Shown: one piece after another, positions 56,583 to 64,000 of the stretch
Layout: the number at the start of each line of letters is the position of its first letter
How positions within the stretch are numbered: position 1 is the first letter of the stretch
NCBI RefSeq assembly: GCF_019469185.1
Contig: NZ_CP048264.1
Location: 2,604,001 to 2,668,000, forward strand
From: Gilliamella sp. ESL0441
GTDB lineage: Bacteria; Pseudomonadota; Gammaproteobacteria; Enterobacterales; Orbaceae
Length of the DNA: 64,000 bases
Reading direction: 5' to 3'
Translations under genes and position numbers: made by a program
Notes under the pieces: generated by a model
Database searches by the model: none
What the model saw: the letters and a program-made list of their open reading frames with translations, nothing else
Told to the model about the DNA's origin: nothing

Positions 56583-58016
56583 ATGGCAATGAGCATTTTA
56601 GGGATTGGTTCTGGTATCGATCTTAATGAAGTATTAAGTCAGTTAGAATCCGTTGAAAAAACACGTCTAACCCCGATCACCGCTCAACAAAAAGCAATTA
56701 ATGCCAAAATCAGTGGCTTCGGTAAGTTAAAAAATGCGTTAAGCTCGTTTAATTCTGCTACAGAAAAACTACAGAAAAAAGAACTTTTTTATAGTCGAGC
56801 ATCAGCAGGTAATGACAATTATTTTACCACAACAGTTAATAATAAAGCGGCATTGGGTAATTATGCGGTGACTGTTGATCAGTTAGCAACTTCACACAGT
56901 ATTGCAACATCAGCCATCAATGATAAGAATACTAATTTAGGTAATGACAATGAAACAAGAACCATTACCATTGAACAAGCTAATGGTCAAAAACTTGAAG
57001 TTAACCTGTCTAAGGACGAAACATCATTAGAATCCATTGCCAACGCCATTAATAATGCCAAAGTGGTTAATGAAGATGGGACAACTAGTCATTCAACCAT
57101 GAGTGCAGCGATTGTTCGCAGTGGTTCAGATAGCTATCAATTAGTTATCACATCGAAAGAAACCGGTGAACAACAAGCCATTAAGTCAATTTCGTCAGAC
57201 GATGAAAAACTCAATAAGATTATTGGATTTAATCATCAGCAACCCGACACAAGTAATATGGTAGAAGTTGCTAAAGCGCAAGATGCTAAATTAACATTTA
57301 ATGGTGTTGCCATAACAAGTGCTTCAAATACCATTAAAGAAGTGATTGAAGGTGTTGATATCACCTTAAAAGCAACCACCACGACCAGTCAAAATTTAGC
57401 TATTACTGCTGATAATGAAAAAGCAGAAACGGCGATAAAAGAGTGGGTTGAGGCATTTAATCAATTACAATCTACCATTTCAAGCCTGACTCAATTTACC
57501 GCTAAAGAGACCAATTCTGACGAGTTAAGCAACAATAATGGCCCACTAATTGGTGATTCTACACTACGTAATATCGATCAAAGTATTCGTTCAATCTTTG
57601 CTAAGGGTCAATCAGGTGAGTTTTCTGTTCTTGCCCAAATTGGCGTTAACATGGATAACAAAGGTTCGCTTACTATCAATGAAAATCAATTAAAAAAAGC
57701 GCTAAGTGAAAATAGTGATGCTGTTGCTACGTTATTTACCGGTGACGGTGAAACTACCGGTATTGCTAATGAAGTATTCAATAAAGTCAGTGGATTTATA
57801 GATAGTGAAGGCATGATTGATTCAGCCACCACAGGATTAAATTCAACATTGAAATCGTTAGATAAACGATATGAACAAGTGAACAATTCAATTGAGCAAA
57901 CCGTCGAACGCTATCGAGTCCAATTTACTAAATTAGATGTTTTAATTAGTTCATTAGATAGCATGAGTAATTACTTAACAACCCAATTCGAAATGATGGC
58001 AAACATGAAAAAATAA
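56583..58016 (+). CDS. fliD: Filament cap protein FliD
   Basis: The 477-residue cap protein has N-terminal LGIGSGIDLNEVLSQL and a C-terminal coiled coil (LDKRYEQVNNSIEQTVERY). The first Met of MAM is kept because AAGGG lies at a fair distance. It heads fliDST. Confidence 0.94.
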   Translation: MAMSILGIGSGIDLNEVLSQLESVEKTRLTPITAQQKAINAKISGFGKLKNALSSFNSATEKLQKKELFYSRASAGNDNYFTTTVNNKAALGNYAVTVDQLATSHSIATSAINDKNTNLGNDNETRTITIEQANGQKLEVNLSKDETSLESIANAINNAKVVNEDGTTSHSTMSAAIVRSGSDSYQLVITSKETGEQQAIKSISSDDEKLNKIIGFNHQQPDTSNMVEVAKAQDAKLTFNGVAITSASNTIKEVIEGVDITLKATTTTSQNLAITADNEKAETAIKEWVEAFNQLQSTISSLTQFTAKETNSDELSNNNGPLIGDSTLRNIDQSIRSIFAKGQSGEFSVLAQIGVNMDNKGSLTINENQLKKALSENSDAVATLFTGDGETTGIANEVFNKVSGFIDSEGMIDSATTGLNSTLKSLDKRYEQVNNSIEQTVERYRVQFTKLDVLISSLDSMSNYLTTQFEMMANMKK

Positions 58017-58028
58017 GGATTAACAACA

Positions 58029-58409
58029 ATGTATAAATTAGGATCTCAAGCTTATGAGCAAGTTAATTTAGAAACATGTGTGAGCCAAGCCTCACCACAT
58101 CAATTGATCGTATTGCTCTATGATGGCGCACTGAATGCGATCAAACTTGCTAAATTATACATTCAAAAAGGAAACATAGCGGGTAAAGGAATGGCGATAT
58201 CAAAAGCAATCAATATCGTTGATAACGGACTAAAAAGCTGTTTAGATTTAGAAAAAGGAGGCGAAATTGCCGAAAATTTAGAACGCTTGTATCACTATAT
58301 CAGCCAACAATTAGTACTGGCTAATTTATATAACGATCAAGATAAGCTACAAAACTGTTTTGACCTACTCAACAATATTGCTGAATCTTGGCGTGAAATT
58401 GCAAAATAA
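58029..58409 (+). CDS. fliS: Flagellin export chaperone FliS
   Basis: The 126-residue four-helix protein contains ASPHQLIVLLYDGALNAI, the FliS signature. Binds the flagellin C-terminus. 12 bases after fliD. Confidence 0.95.
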   Translation: MYKLGSQAYEQVNLETCVSQASPHQLIVLLYDGALNAIKLAKLYIQKGNIAGKGMAISKAINIVDNGLKSCLDLEKGGEIAENLERLYHYISQQLVLANLYNDQDKLQNCFDLLNNIAESWREIAK

Positions 58410-58422
58410 AAAAGAGATGGTT

Positions 58423-58770
58423 ATGAAAGGAACAACATTATTAAGACACTATGAACAACTTGATTATGTGACAGAACAAATGTTAATTAGCGCACATAAG
58501 GAAGATTGGAATACGTTACTGAGTTGGCAAAGCCAATACTCACTATTATCCGAAAATATTAAGGAACTTGATAGTACTTTAACCACGGAACACGTCCCCA
58601 CGCAATGTAAAGATAGAGTACGAATGTATATTCAAAATATTTTGAGTTACCAACAGCAAATCAGCCAATTGGTTACCACACGGCATGCTGAATTAGGTGA
58701 ATTAATCGGAGAAAAAGTCCGTCAACAATCCAAAATTGAGAATTACCAACACGTCGCTAACTTAATTTAA
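58423..58770 (+). CDS. fliT: FliT-like flagellar chaperone
   Basis: The 115-residue helical protein is in the fliT position after fliS. The frame opens inside fliS, but AAGAGATGG before the ATG at 58423 (MKGTTLLRHYEQ) sets the start. FliT chaperones FliD and can inhibit FlhDC in enterics. Sequence is weakly conserved, so the call rests on size, helicity and context. Confidence 0.8.
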   Translation: MKGTTLLRHYEQLDYVTEQMLISAHKEDWNTLLSWQSQYSLLSENIKELDSTLTTEHVPTQCKDRVRMYIQNILSYQQQISQLVTTRHAELGELIGEKVRQQSKIENYQHVANLI

Positions 58771-58796
58771 CAGATAAATTTATTAAATATTTGCTA

Positions 58797-58841
58797 AGTG
58801 CAAGATTGAAAATAATGACTAGACATTAACGATCTTGCACT
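58797..58841. terminator. Inverted repeat between fliT and fliE
   Basis: A perfect 10-bp repeat, AGTGCAAGAT with ATCTTGCACT, separated by 25 bases, lies between convergent genes. Likely a bidirectional terminator, although the loop is long and no T-run is strong. Confidence 0.5.
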
Positions 58842-58862
58842 TATATCAATGTTTAATGCATA

Positions 58863-59174
58863 TTAAACATTCATATTCATGATTTCTTGATAAGCCGCAA
58901 CAAGTTTGTTACGAACTTGAATACCAAATTGAAGTGAAACTGTCGATTTTTGCATATTCACCATAACTTCATTTAAGGCAATATTGGGTTCACCCAGTTC
59001 AAACGCTTTTGCTTGATTTTGAGCCTGTATTTGCGTTTGGCTAATAGAATCCAACGCCATTTTTAGTTCAGTGGCAAAACTGGATTGATTGGAAATTGAT
59101 TGTTTCTTTTCAAGCAGATTGGGGGCTTTTATCGATGAGAGAACGCTATTATCAAAATTATTTAAATTATTCAT
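58863..59174 (-). CDS. fliE: MS-ring/rod junction protein FliE
   Basis: The 103-residue protein has a C-terminal [20 protein letters not shown] helix typical of FliE. Divergent from fliF, as in enterics. Confidence 0.93.
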   Translation of the reverse strand: MNNLNNFDNSVLSSIKAPNLLEKKQSISNQSSFATELKMALDSISQTQIQAQNQAKAFELGEPNIALNEVMVNMQKSTVSLQFGIQVRNKLVAAYQEIMNMNV

Positions 59175-59352
59175 ATGGTTAAAATATTAATCTTATTTAA
59201 ATTGCTCAACTAATCCTCAATTTACCATACAACCAAAAATTTAAATGCCACAAGTAAGGGGAAAATCCTTTTCTTTTTTAGCTATTGATTTTTCTAAATA
59301 CACAGATAATAAACTCTAGAATTCATCTAATTAGTTTAGAATTAGGATATTT

Positions 59353-61098
59353 ATGACTAGCCAAACTGTCGGTAAAAAAGGCGAATCAATACTAAATAAG
59401 TTACCTTTTATCAATCAATTAAAACAAAATCCAAAAATGTTAATGCTTATTGCCGGCGTGGTGATATTAGCAATCTTAAGTATGGCTTACCTATGGATGA
59501 AAAATGACAATTATGGGGTTTTGTTCAGTAATTTAAACGACAAAGATGGCGGCGAAATTATCAGCCAACTTGATAAGATGAATATTCCTTATAAATTCAC
59601 TTCATCAGGTTCAACCATCTTAATTCCTGAAGAAAAAGTTTACGATACACGTTTGCGTATTGCCCAATTAGGATTGCCAAAAGGGGGGGCTGTTGGCTTT
59701 GAATTGCTCGATAAAGAAAGTTTTGGGATGAGTCAATTCAACGAGCAGATCAATTATCAACGAGCCTTAGAAGGTGAACTATCCCGCACAATTGCAATCA
59801 TTAGCAGTATTGATGATGCCAGAGTGCATTTAGCCATGCCTAAACCTTCATTATTCGTCAGAGAACGAAAATTTCCTTCAGCTTCTGTCGCATTAACCTT
59901 ATTACCGGGGCGTAGTCTATCACAACGCCAAATTGATGCGATTATTCACCTTATTTCAAGTAGTGTACCGGAATTACAAGCCGACAAAGTTACCATTATC
60001 GATCAGAAAGGTAATTTACTCACCGGTGAAAATTATCGAGATAAAACATTCAATGTTGCTCATTTAGAGTTTAGTGAACAAATTGAAAATAGCGTTCGTG
60101 AGCGTGTGGAAAAAATTATTATTCCGATTTTAGGTAAAAAAAATGTCATGGTACAAGTCAATGCCGATATTGACTTTAGTCGACAAGAAACCACATCGGA
60201 AACCTTTGATCCAAATAGTGATCTGGCTAACCAAACTATTCGTAGCAAACAGCGAATCGAAAATCGTCAAGTGGGTCATAATGCTGGTGTAGGTGGTGTG
60301 CCTGGTGCGCTATCTAATCAACCTGCGCCAACCGCAAGTGCCCCAATTGATGAACAAGCCGAGTCGAAAGAACAAGATGATAAGCAAAAAATCTATAATT
60401 TACAGTCAAATAATACTTTAAATTACGAAGTTAATCGACAAGTTGTTCACAGTAAGATACCCGAAGGCAGAATCAAACGTTTATCGGTTGCCGTGTTAGT
60501 CAATTATAAATATGTTGAGCAAGATGCTAATCATTCAGATTCTGATGAGACAAACACTGTCTCTACAACATCTGAAACAGACAACAAACAAAATCAAACA
60601 AAGAACAAAACACCTCAATGGGTCAAACTGGATAATGAAGAGCTACAAAATATTGAAGCATTAGCACGTCAAGCAATGGGATATTCTGATTTACGTGGTG
60701 ATACCTTAACAGTGGCTAATTTAAAATTTAGTCATCAACTTGATGATGAAGATGACGGATTGGCATTTTGGGAAACCCACCAATTTTATGAAAACACTAA
60801 ATCAGGCATTAAATATCTGATCTATATTTTTATTGCGTGGATTGTTTGGCGAAAAGTATTACGTGGCGTTTGTATGAAGTTACAACGACAGTACTTCAAT
60901 ACACATGATAATACATCAGATGCTCAAACCGGTATCGATGAAAAATTAGATTACAAAGCGCACAGTAAACAACAACAGAAGATATTTGAAGATAATATGC
61001 AACAACAGCAATACATCCGTAAAATTGTTGAGAAGGATCCACGTGTCATGGCGTTAATTATTCGCAGCTGGATCAGTAAAGAGGACAGCAACGAATGA
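59353..61098 (+). CDS. fliF: MS-ring protein FliF
   Basis: The 581-residue inner-membrane ring protein has membrane helices near 32-50 and 480-495 and periplasmic ring domains with LPKGGAVGFELLDKESFGMS. The C-terminal cytosolic tail (VMALIIRSWI) binds FliG. The stop overlaps fliG by 4 bases. Confidence 0.95.
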   Translation: MTSQTVGKKGESILNKLPFINQLKQNPKMLMLIAGVVILAILSMAYLWMKNDNYGVLFSNLNDKDGGEIISQLDKMNIPYKFTSSGSTILIPEEKVYDTRLRIAQLGLPKGGAVGFELLDKESFGMSQFNEQINYQRALEGELSRTIAIISSIDDARVHLAMPKPSLFVRERKFPSASVALTLLPGRSLSQRQIDAIIHLISSSVPELQADKVTIIDQKGNLLTGENYRDKTFNVAHLEFSEQIENSVRERVEKIIIPILGKKNVMVQVNADIDFSRQETTSETFDPNSDLANQTIRSKQRIENRQVGHNAGVGGVPGALSNQPAPTASAPIDEQAESKEQDDKQKIYNLQSNNTLNYEVNRQVVHSKIPEGRIKRLSVAVLVNYKYVEQDANHSDSDETNTVSTTSETDNKQNQTKNKTPQWVKLDNEELQNIEALARQAMGYSDLRGDTLTVANLKFSHQLDDEDDGLAFWETHQFYENTKSGIKYLIYIFIAWIVWRKVLRGVCMKLQRQYFNTHDNTSDAQTGIDEKLDYKAHSKQQQKIFEDNMQQQQYIRKIVEKDPRVMALIIRSWISKEDSNE

Positions 61099-62093
61099 AT
61101 TTAAATGAATCACAAAAAGCCGCAACAGTTTTAATGGTGTTAGGTGAAGAAATTGCTGCACAAGTGATGCAATATCTCAATCCTAAAGAGGTGCAACAAA
61201 TCAGTAGTGCGATGATGTCTTTGCCACAGCTTTCACAAGAACAGTTAAAAGGTATTCTTAATGAATGCCAAAAAACACTCGAAGAGTGTGCGGTACTTAA
61301 TACAGATACCAATGGCTACTTACGTTCAGTATTAGAAAAATCTATTGGTAGTGAAAAAGCTGGTCGTTTACTCGATGAGCTGTTAGGAAAAGATATTGAA
61401 GAAGCCACCGACGGTCTTGAAATGCTTAATTTTGTTGATGCTGCTCGAGCTGTTGATTTGGTTAAAAAAGAACATCCACAAATTATTGCCACTATTTTAG
61501 TCCATTTACACCGAGATTTAGCGGCGGAAATTCTTAATCTATTCGATGACGATTTACGTAATGATGTGATGTTACGTATTGCCACTTTTGGTGGTGTTGA
61601 ACCTTCAGCACTCCGATTATTATCTACGTCATTATCAACATTATTACACGGACAAAATATTAAACTTAATAACTTAGGCGGAATCAGAACCGCAGCCGAA
61701 ATCATTAACTTAATGAAGAGCCAACAAGAAGAGTTGGTTATCAATGCATTACGTGATTACGACAATGAACTTGCACAGAAAATTATTGATGAAATGTTCT
61801 TGTTTGAAAATCTGGTTGAAGTGGATGATAGAAGCATCCAACGTCTACTTAAAGATGTCGATAACGAGACGCTCATTATTGCATTAAAAGGTGCATCAAT
61901 TGCATTACGTGACAAATTACTTAGCAACATGTCACAACGCGCAGCCTCTATTTTACGTGAAGATCTTGAAAACAGACCGCCGGTGCGCTTATCACAAGTG
62001 GAAACGGAGCAGAAGAAAATCTTGGTTATTGCGCGTCGCTTAGCTGAAACCGGTGAAGTGATCTTAAGTAGCGGTGACGACGAATATGTGTAA
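61095..62093 (+). CDS. fliG: Motor switch protein FliG
   Basis: The 332-residue armadillo-type switch protein links FliF to MotA and FliM. It includes the EHPQIIATILVHL segment and charged torque helix residues near the C-terminus (DDRSIQRLLKDVDNETL). Normal length. Confidence 0.96.
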   Translation: MNLNESQKAATVLMVLGEEIAAQVMQYLNPKEVQQISSAMMSLPQLSQEQLKGILNECQKTLEECAVLNTDTNGYLRSVLEKSIGSEKAGRLLDELLGKDIEEATDGLEMLNFVDAARAVDLVKKEHPQIIATILVHLHRDLAAEILNLFDDDLRNDVMLRIATFGGVEPSALRLLSTSLSTLLHGQNIKLNNLGGIRTAAEIINLMKSQQEELVINALRDYDNELAQKIIDEMFLFENLVEVDDRSIQRLLKDVDNETLIIALKGASIALRDKLLSNMSQRAASILREDLENRPPVRLSQVETEQKKILVIARRLAETGEVILSSGDDEYV

Positions 62094-62844
62094 TAGTTCA
62101 GATAAATTAAGCTGGGAACCCCTCTGTTTTCAGGATTTATCGTCATCAGACTTTTCACCATTAACACAACAATCTATGGCTACTCAGGTTGACGAAGTAG
62201 AAAGTGAGCCTGAGCCAGAACACATAGATGTTGTACCGGCTCCCTTTATCAGTGAAGAAGAGTTAGAACAGTTAAAGCAAGAAGCAAAATCACAAGCCTA
62301 TCAAGAAGGATTCGAACAAGGTCATAAAGAGGGCTTTGAAAATGGCAAGCAATCTGGGTATGACCAAGGATATTTAGTTGGTCAACAGCAAGGTCGTGAA
62401 CAGATTGAACAACAACTTGATGATGAAAAAAAGCAAGCTGTTCAAGCCATCACAGATTTAATCAACAATTTTGAGCAATCCATTAAAGAGATTGATGAAT
62501 TAATTGTGCCCCAATTATTTGATTTGGCATTAGTTGCAGCACAAAAAACGGTTGGTAGCCTATCAAAAGTTAAACAAAAGCAATTAATGCACACAATTAA
62601 TCAATTAGTTGAACAATGTTCCATGCTATCAGATCCGATTGTATTACGTCTTAACCCTGCTGATTTACGCTGGTTAGAACCGATGTTAAATGATGATATT
62701 AATCCACACCAATGGCAATTTATTGCTGATGCAAATGTCGAAGTAGGCGGATGTAAATTATTAACAGATACCAATGAAGTGAATAGCAATATAAATCAAC
62801 ATTGGCAAATGATGTCTGATCATTTACTAGGCGAGAACCATTAA
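62086..62844 (+). CDS. fliH: Export ATPase regulator FliH
   Basis: The 252-residue protein has an N-terminal acidic stretch, a coiled coil with GxxxG-like repeats ([18 protein letters not shown]), and a FliH C-terminal domain. A GTG at 62074 is an alternative start; the ATG at 62086 gives an 8-base overlap with fliG and is preferred. Confidence 0.92.
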   Translation: MCNSSDKLSWEPLCFQDLSSSDFSPLTQQSMATQVDEVESEPEPEHIDVVPAPFISEEELEQLKQEAKSQAYQEGFEQGHKEGFENGKQSGYDQGYLVGQQQGREQIEQQLDDEKKQAVQAITDLINNFEQSIKEIDELIVPQLFDLALVAAQKTVGSLSKVKQKQLMHTINQLVEQCSMLSDPIVLRLNPADLRWLEPMLNDDINPHQWQFIADANVEVGGCKLLTDTNEVNSNINQHWQMMSDHLLGENH

Positions 62845-62845
62845 C

Positions 62846-64000
62846 GTGCGATACTCAAGCCAATGGTCAACCAAACTCCTTCAAGCAACAAAGCAGCTTA
62901 AAGATTTATCATTAATTCGTCATTATGGTCGATTAGTGAAAGCGTCTGGGCTAGTCCTTGAAGCCGTGGGATTAAAATTACCATTAGGCTCCAACTGTTA
63001 TATTGAAAGACAGTGCCAAGGTCATATCGATGCCGTTGAATGCGAAGTGGTAGGGTTTAATGCACATACACTTTACCTAATGCCATTCGAATCTACTGAC
63101 GGTATTTTACTGGGTGCAAGAGTGTACACCGCACAATACGATTTAGCCCATTTTAGTCACAAATTATTACCGGTTGGTATGACATTATTGGGACGAGTTG
63201 TTGACGCAATGGGAAAACCGTTAGACGGAAAACCCTTACCGGAAAATGTCGAGTATCAAGGCTTATCGAGTAAAACACTCAATCCATTACAACGCACGCC
63301 CATTCATCAAGTGCTCGATGTAGGGGTTAGAGCAATCAATGCTCTACTCACCGTTGGGCAAGGACAGCGAATGGGTTTATTTGCCGGTTCGGGCGTCGGT
63401 AAAAGTGTGTTACTCGGTATGATGGCACGCTACACCCAAGCAGATGTTATTGTCGTTGGTTTAATCGGCGAACGGGGACGAGAAGTTAAAGACTTTATCG
63501 AAAATATTTTAGGCGAAGAAGGACTGTCACGTGCTGTCGTGGTAGCAGCGCCAGCGGATGTATCACCACTCTTACGTTTACAAGGGGCGACTTACGCCAC
63601 CAAAATTGCGGAATCTTTTCGTGAACAAGGGTTAAATGTCCTTTTAATTATGGATTCGCTCACTCGCTATGCAATGGCGCAGCGTGAAATTGCCTTAGCT
63701 ATCGGTGAGCCACCAGCGACGAAAGGTTATCCCCCTTCAGTATTTGCTAAATTACCCGCTCTGGTTGAAAGAGCCGGTAATGATAATCATGGTAAAGGCG
63801 CGATTACCGCATTTTATACCGTTTTAACCGAAGGGGATGATCAACAAGATCCGATTGCTGATTCAGCCCGGGCTATTTTAGACGGGCACATCGTACTTTC
63901 ACGCTCACTTGCTGAATCGGGTCATTATCCAGCTATTGATATAGAAGCCTCCATTAGCCGTGTTATGACGGATCTCACCGCGCCTGAAGATGAGAAAAAA
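62846..64000 (+). CDS. fliI: Flagellar export ATPase FliI (cut by window end)
   Basis: At least 385 residues; the rest lies beyond the edge. Starts with GTG one base after fliH ([12 protein letters not shown]). The Walker A is GSGVGKS within [26 protein letters not shown] and the F1-ATPase-like [14 protein letters not shown] are present. It forms the hexamer that feeds export with FliH. No in-frame ATG was seen near the start, so GTG is likely real. Confidence 0.95.
   Translation, partial: MRYSSQWSTKLLQATKQLKDLSLIRHYGRLVKASGLVLEAVGLKLPLGSNCYIERQCQGHIDAVECEVVGFNAHTLYLMPFESTDGILLGARVYTAQYDLAHFSHKLLPVGMTLLGRVVDAMGKPLDGKPLPENVEYQGLSSKTLNPLQRTPIHQVLDVGVRAINALLTVGQGQRMGLFAGSGVGKSVLLGMMARYTQADVIVVGLIGERGREVKDFIENILGEEGLSRAVVVAAPADVSPLLRLQGATYATKIAESFREQGLNVLLIMDSLTRYAMAQREIALAIGEPPATKGYPPSVFAKLPALVERAGNDNHGKGAITAFYTVLTEGDDQQDPIADSARAILDGHIVLSRSLAESGHYPAIDIEASISRVMTDLTAPEDEKK

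Overview
The window is AT-rich DNA from a gammaproteobacterium. It has FlhDC/FliA-type enterobacterial flagellar control, a CRP-regulated trehalose PTS operon and an HxlR-type redox regulator. Base composition and protein flavour suggest an insect-gut lineage such as Orbaceae (Gilliamella/Orbus-like). This placement is an inference from style, not from a marker gene.

Bases 1-26100 are an accessory, defence-rich region. Two segments share one layout: an rtcB copy on the minus strand, then a defence-like gene pair on the plus strand, then a minus-strand cassette of a JAB-domain RadC protein, a small four-helix membrane protein and a PAAR-domain effector. Segment 1 has an rtcB remnant (469-1066), a GAPS6-like pair (1257-4962) and a cassette with a broken effector (5030-7012). 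Segment 2 has an intact rtcB (15869-17266), a GHKL-ATPase/nuclease-like gene with a HEPN/zinc-ribbon gene (17658-20540) and an intact cassette (20545-22804). A four-gene type I restriction-modification operon lies between them (7410-15730): hsdR, hsdM, hsdS and an extra nuclease-like gene. A 100-bp relic recurs at 276-372 and 23101-23207. To the right are a sce7726/sce7725-type pair (23394-25174) and a decayed third radC (25320-25845).

Bases 26100-36300 carry treC, treB and treR, with recognisable TreR and CRP sites; a small secreted protein; an McrBC methyl-dependent restriction operon; and a divergent HxlR regulator/NAD(P)-binding oxidoreductase pair.

Bases 36360-64000 are a flagellar cluster: flhBA; flgA and flgMN; flgBCDEFGHIJ; flgKL; motAB; flhDC; fliA; fliC; fliDST; fliE; fliFGHI. 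fliI runs off the right edge. Four good sigma-28 promoters and one weak one can be read, upstream of flgM, flgK, fliC, fliD and possibly motA. The master regulator, sigma factor, anti-sigma factor, motor and filament genes are therefore all within about 20 kb. No chemotaxis genes are present.

The most novel material is the repeated rtcB-slot-radC architecture, the ATPase/HEPN pair, and the fourth gene of the hsd operon.
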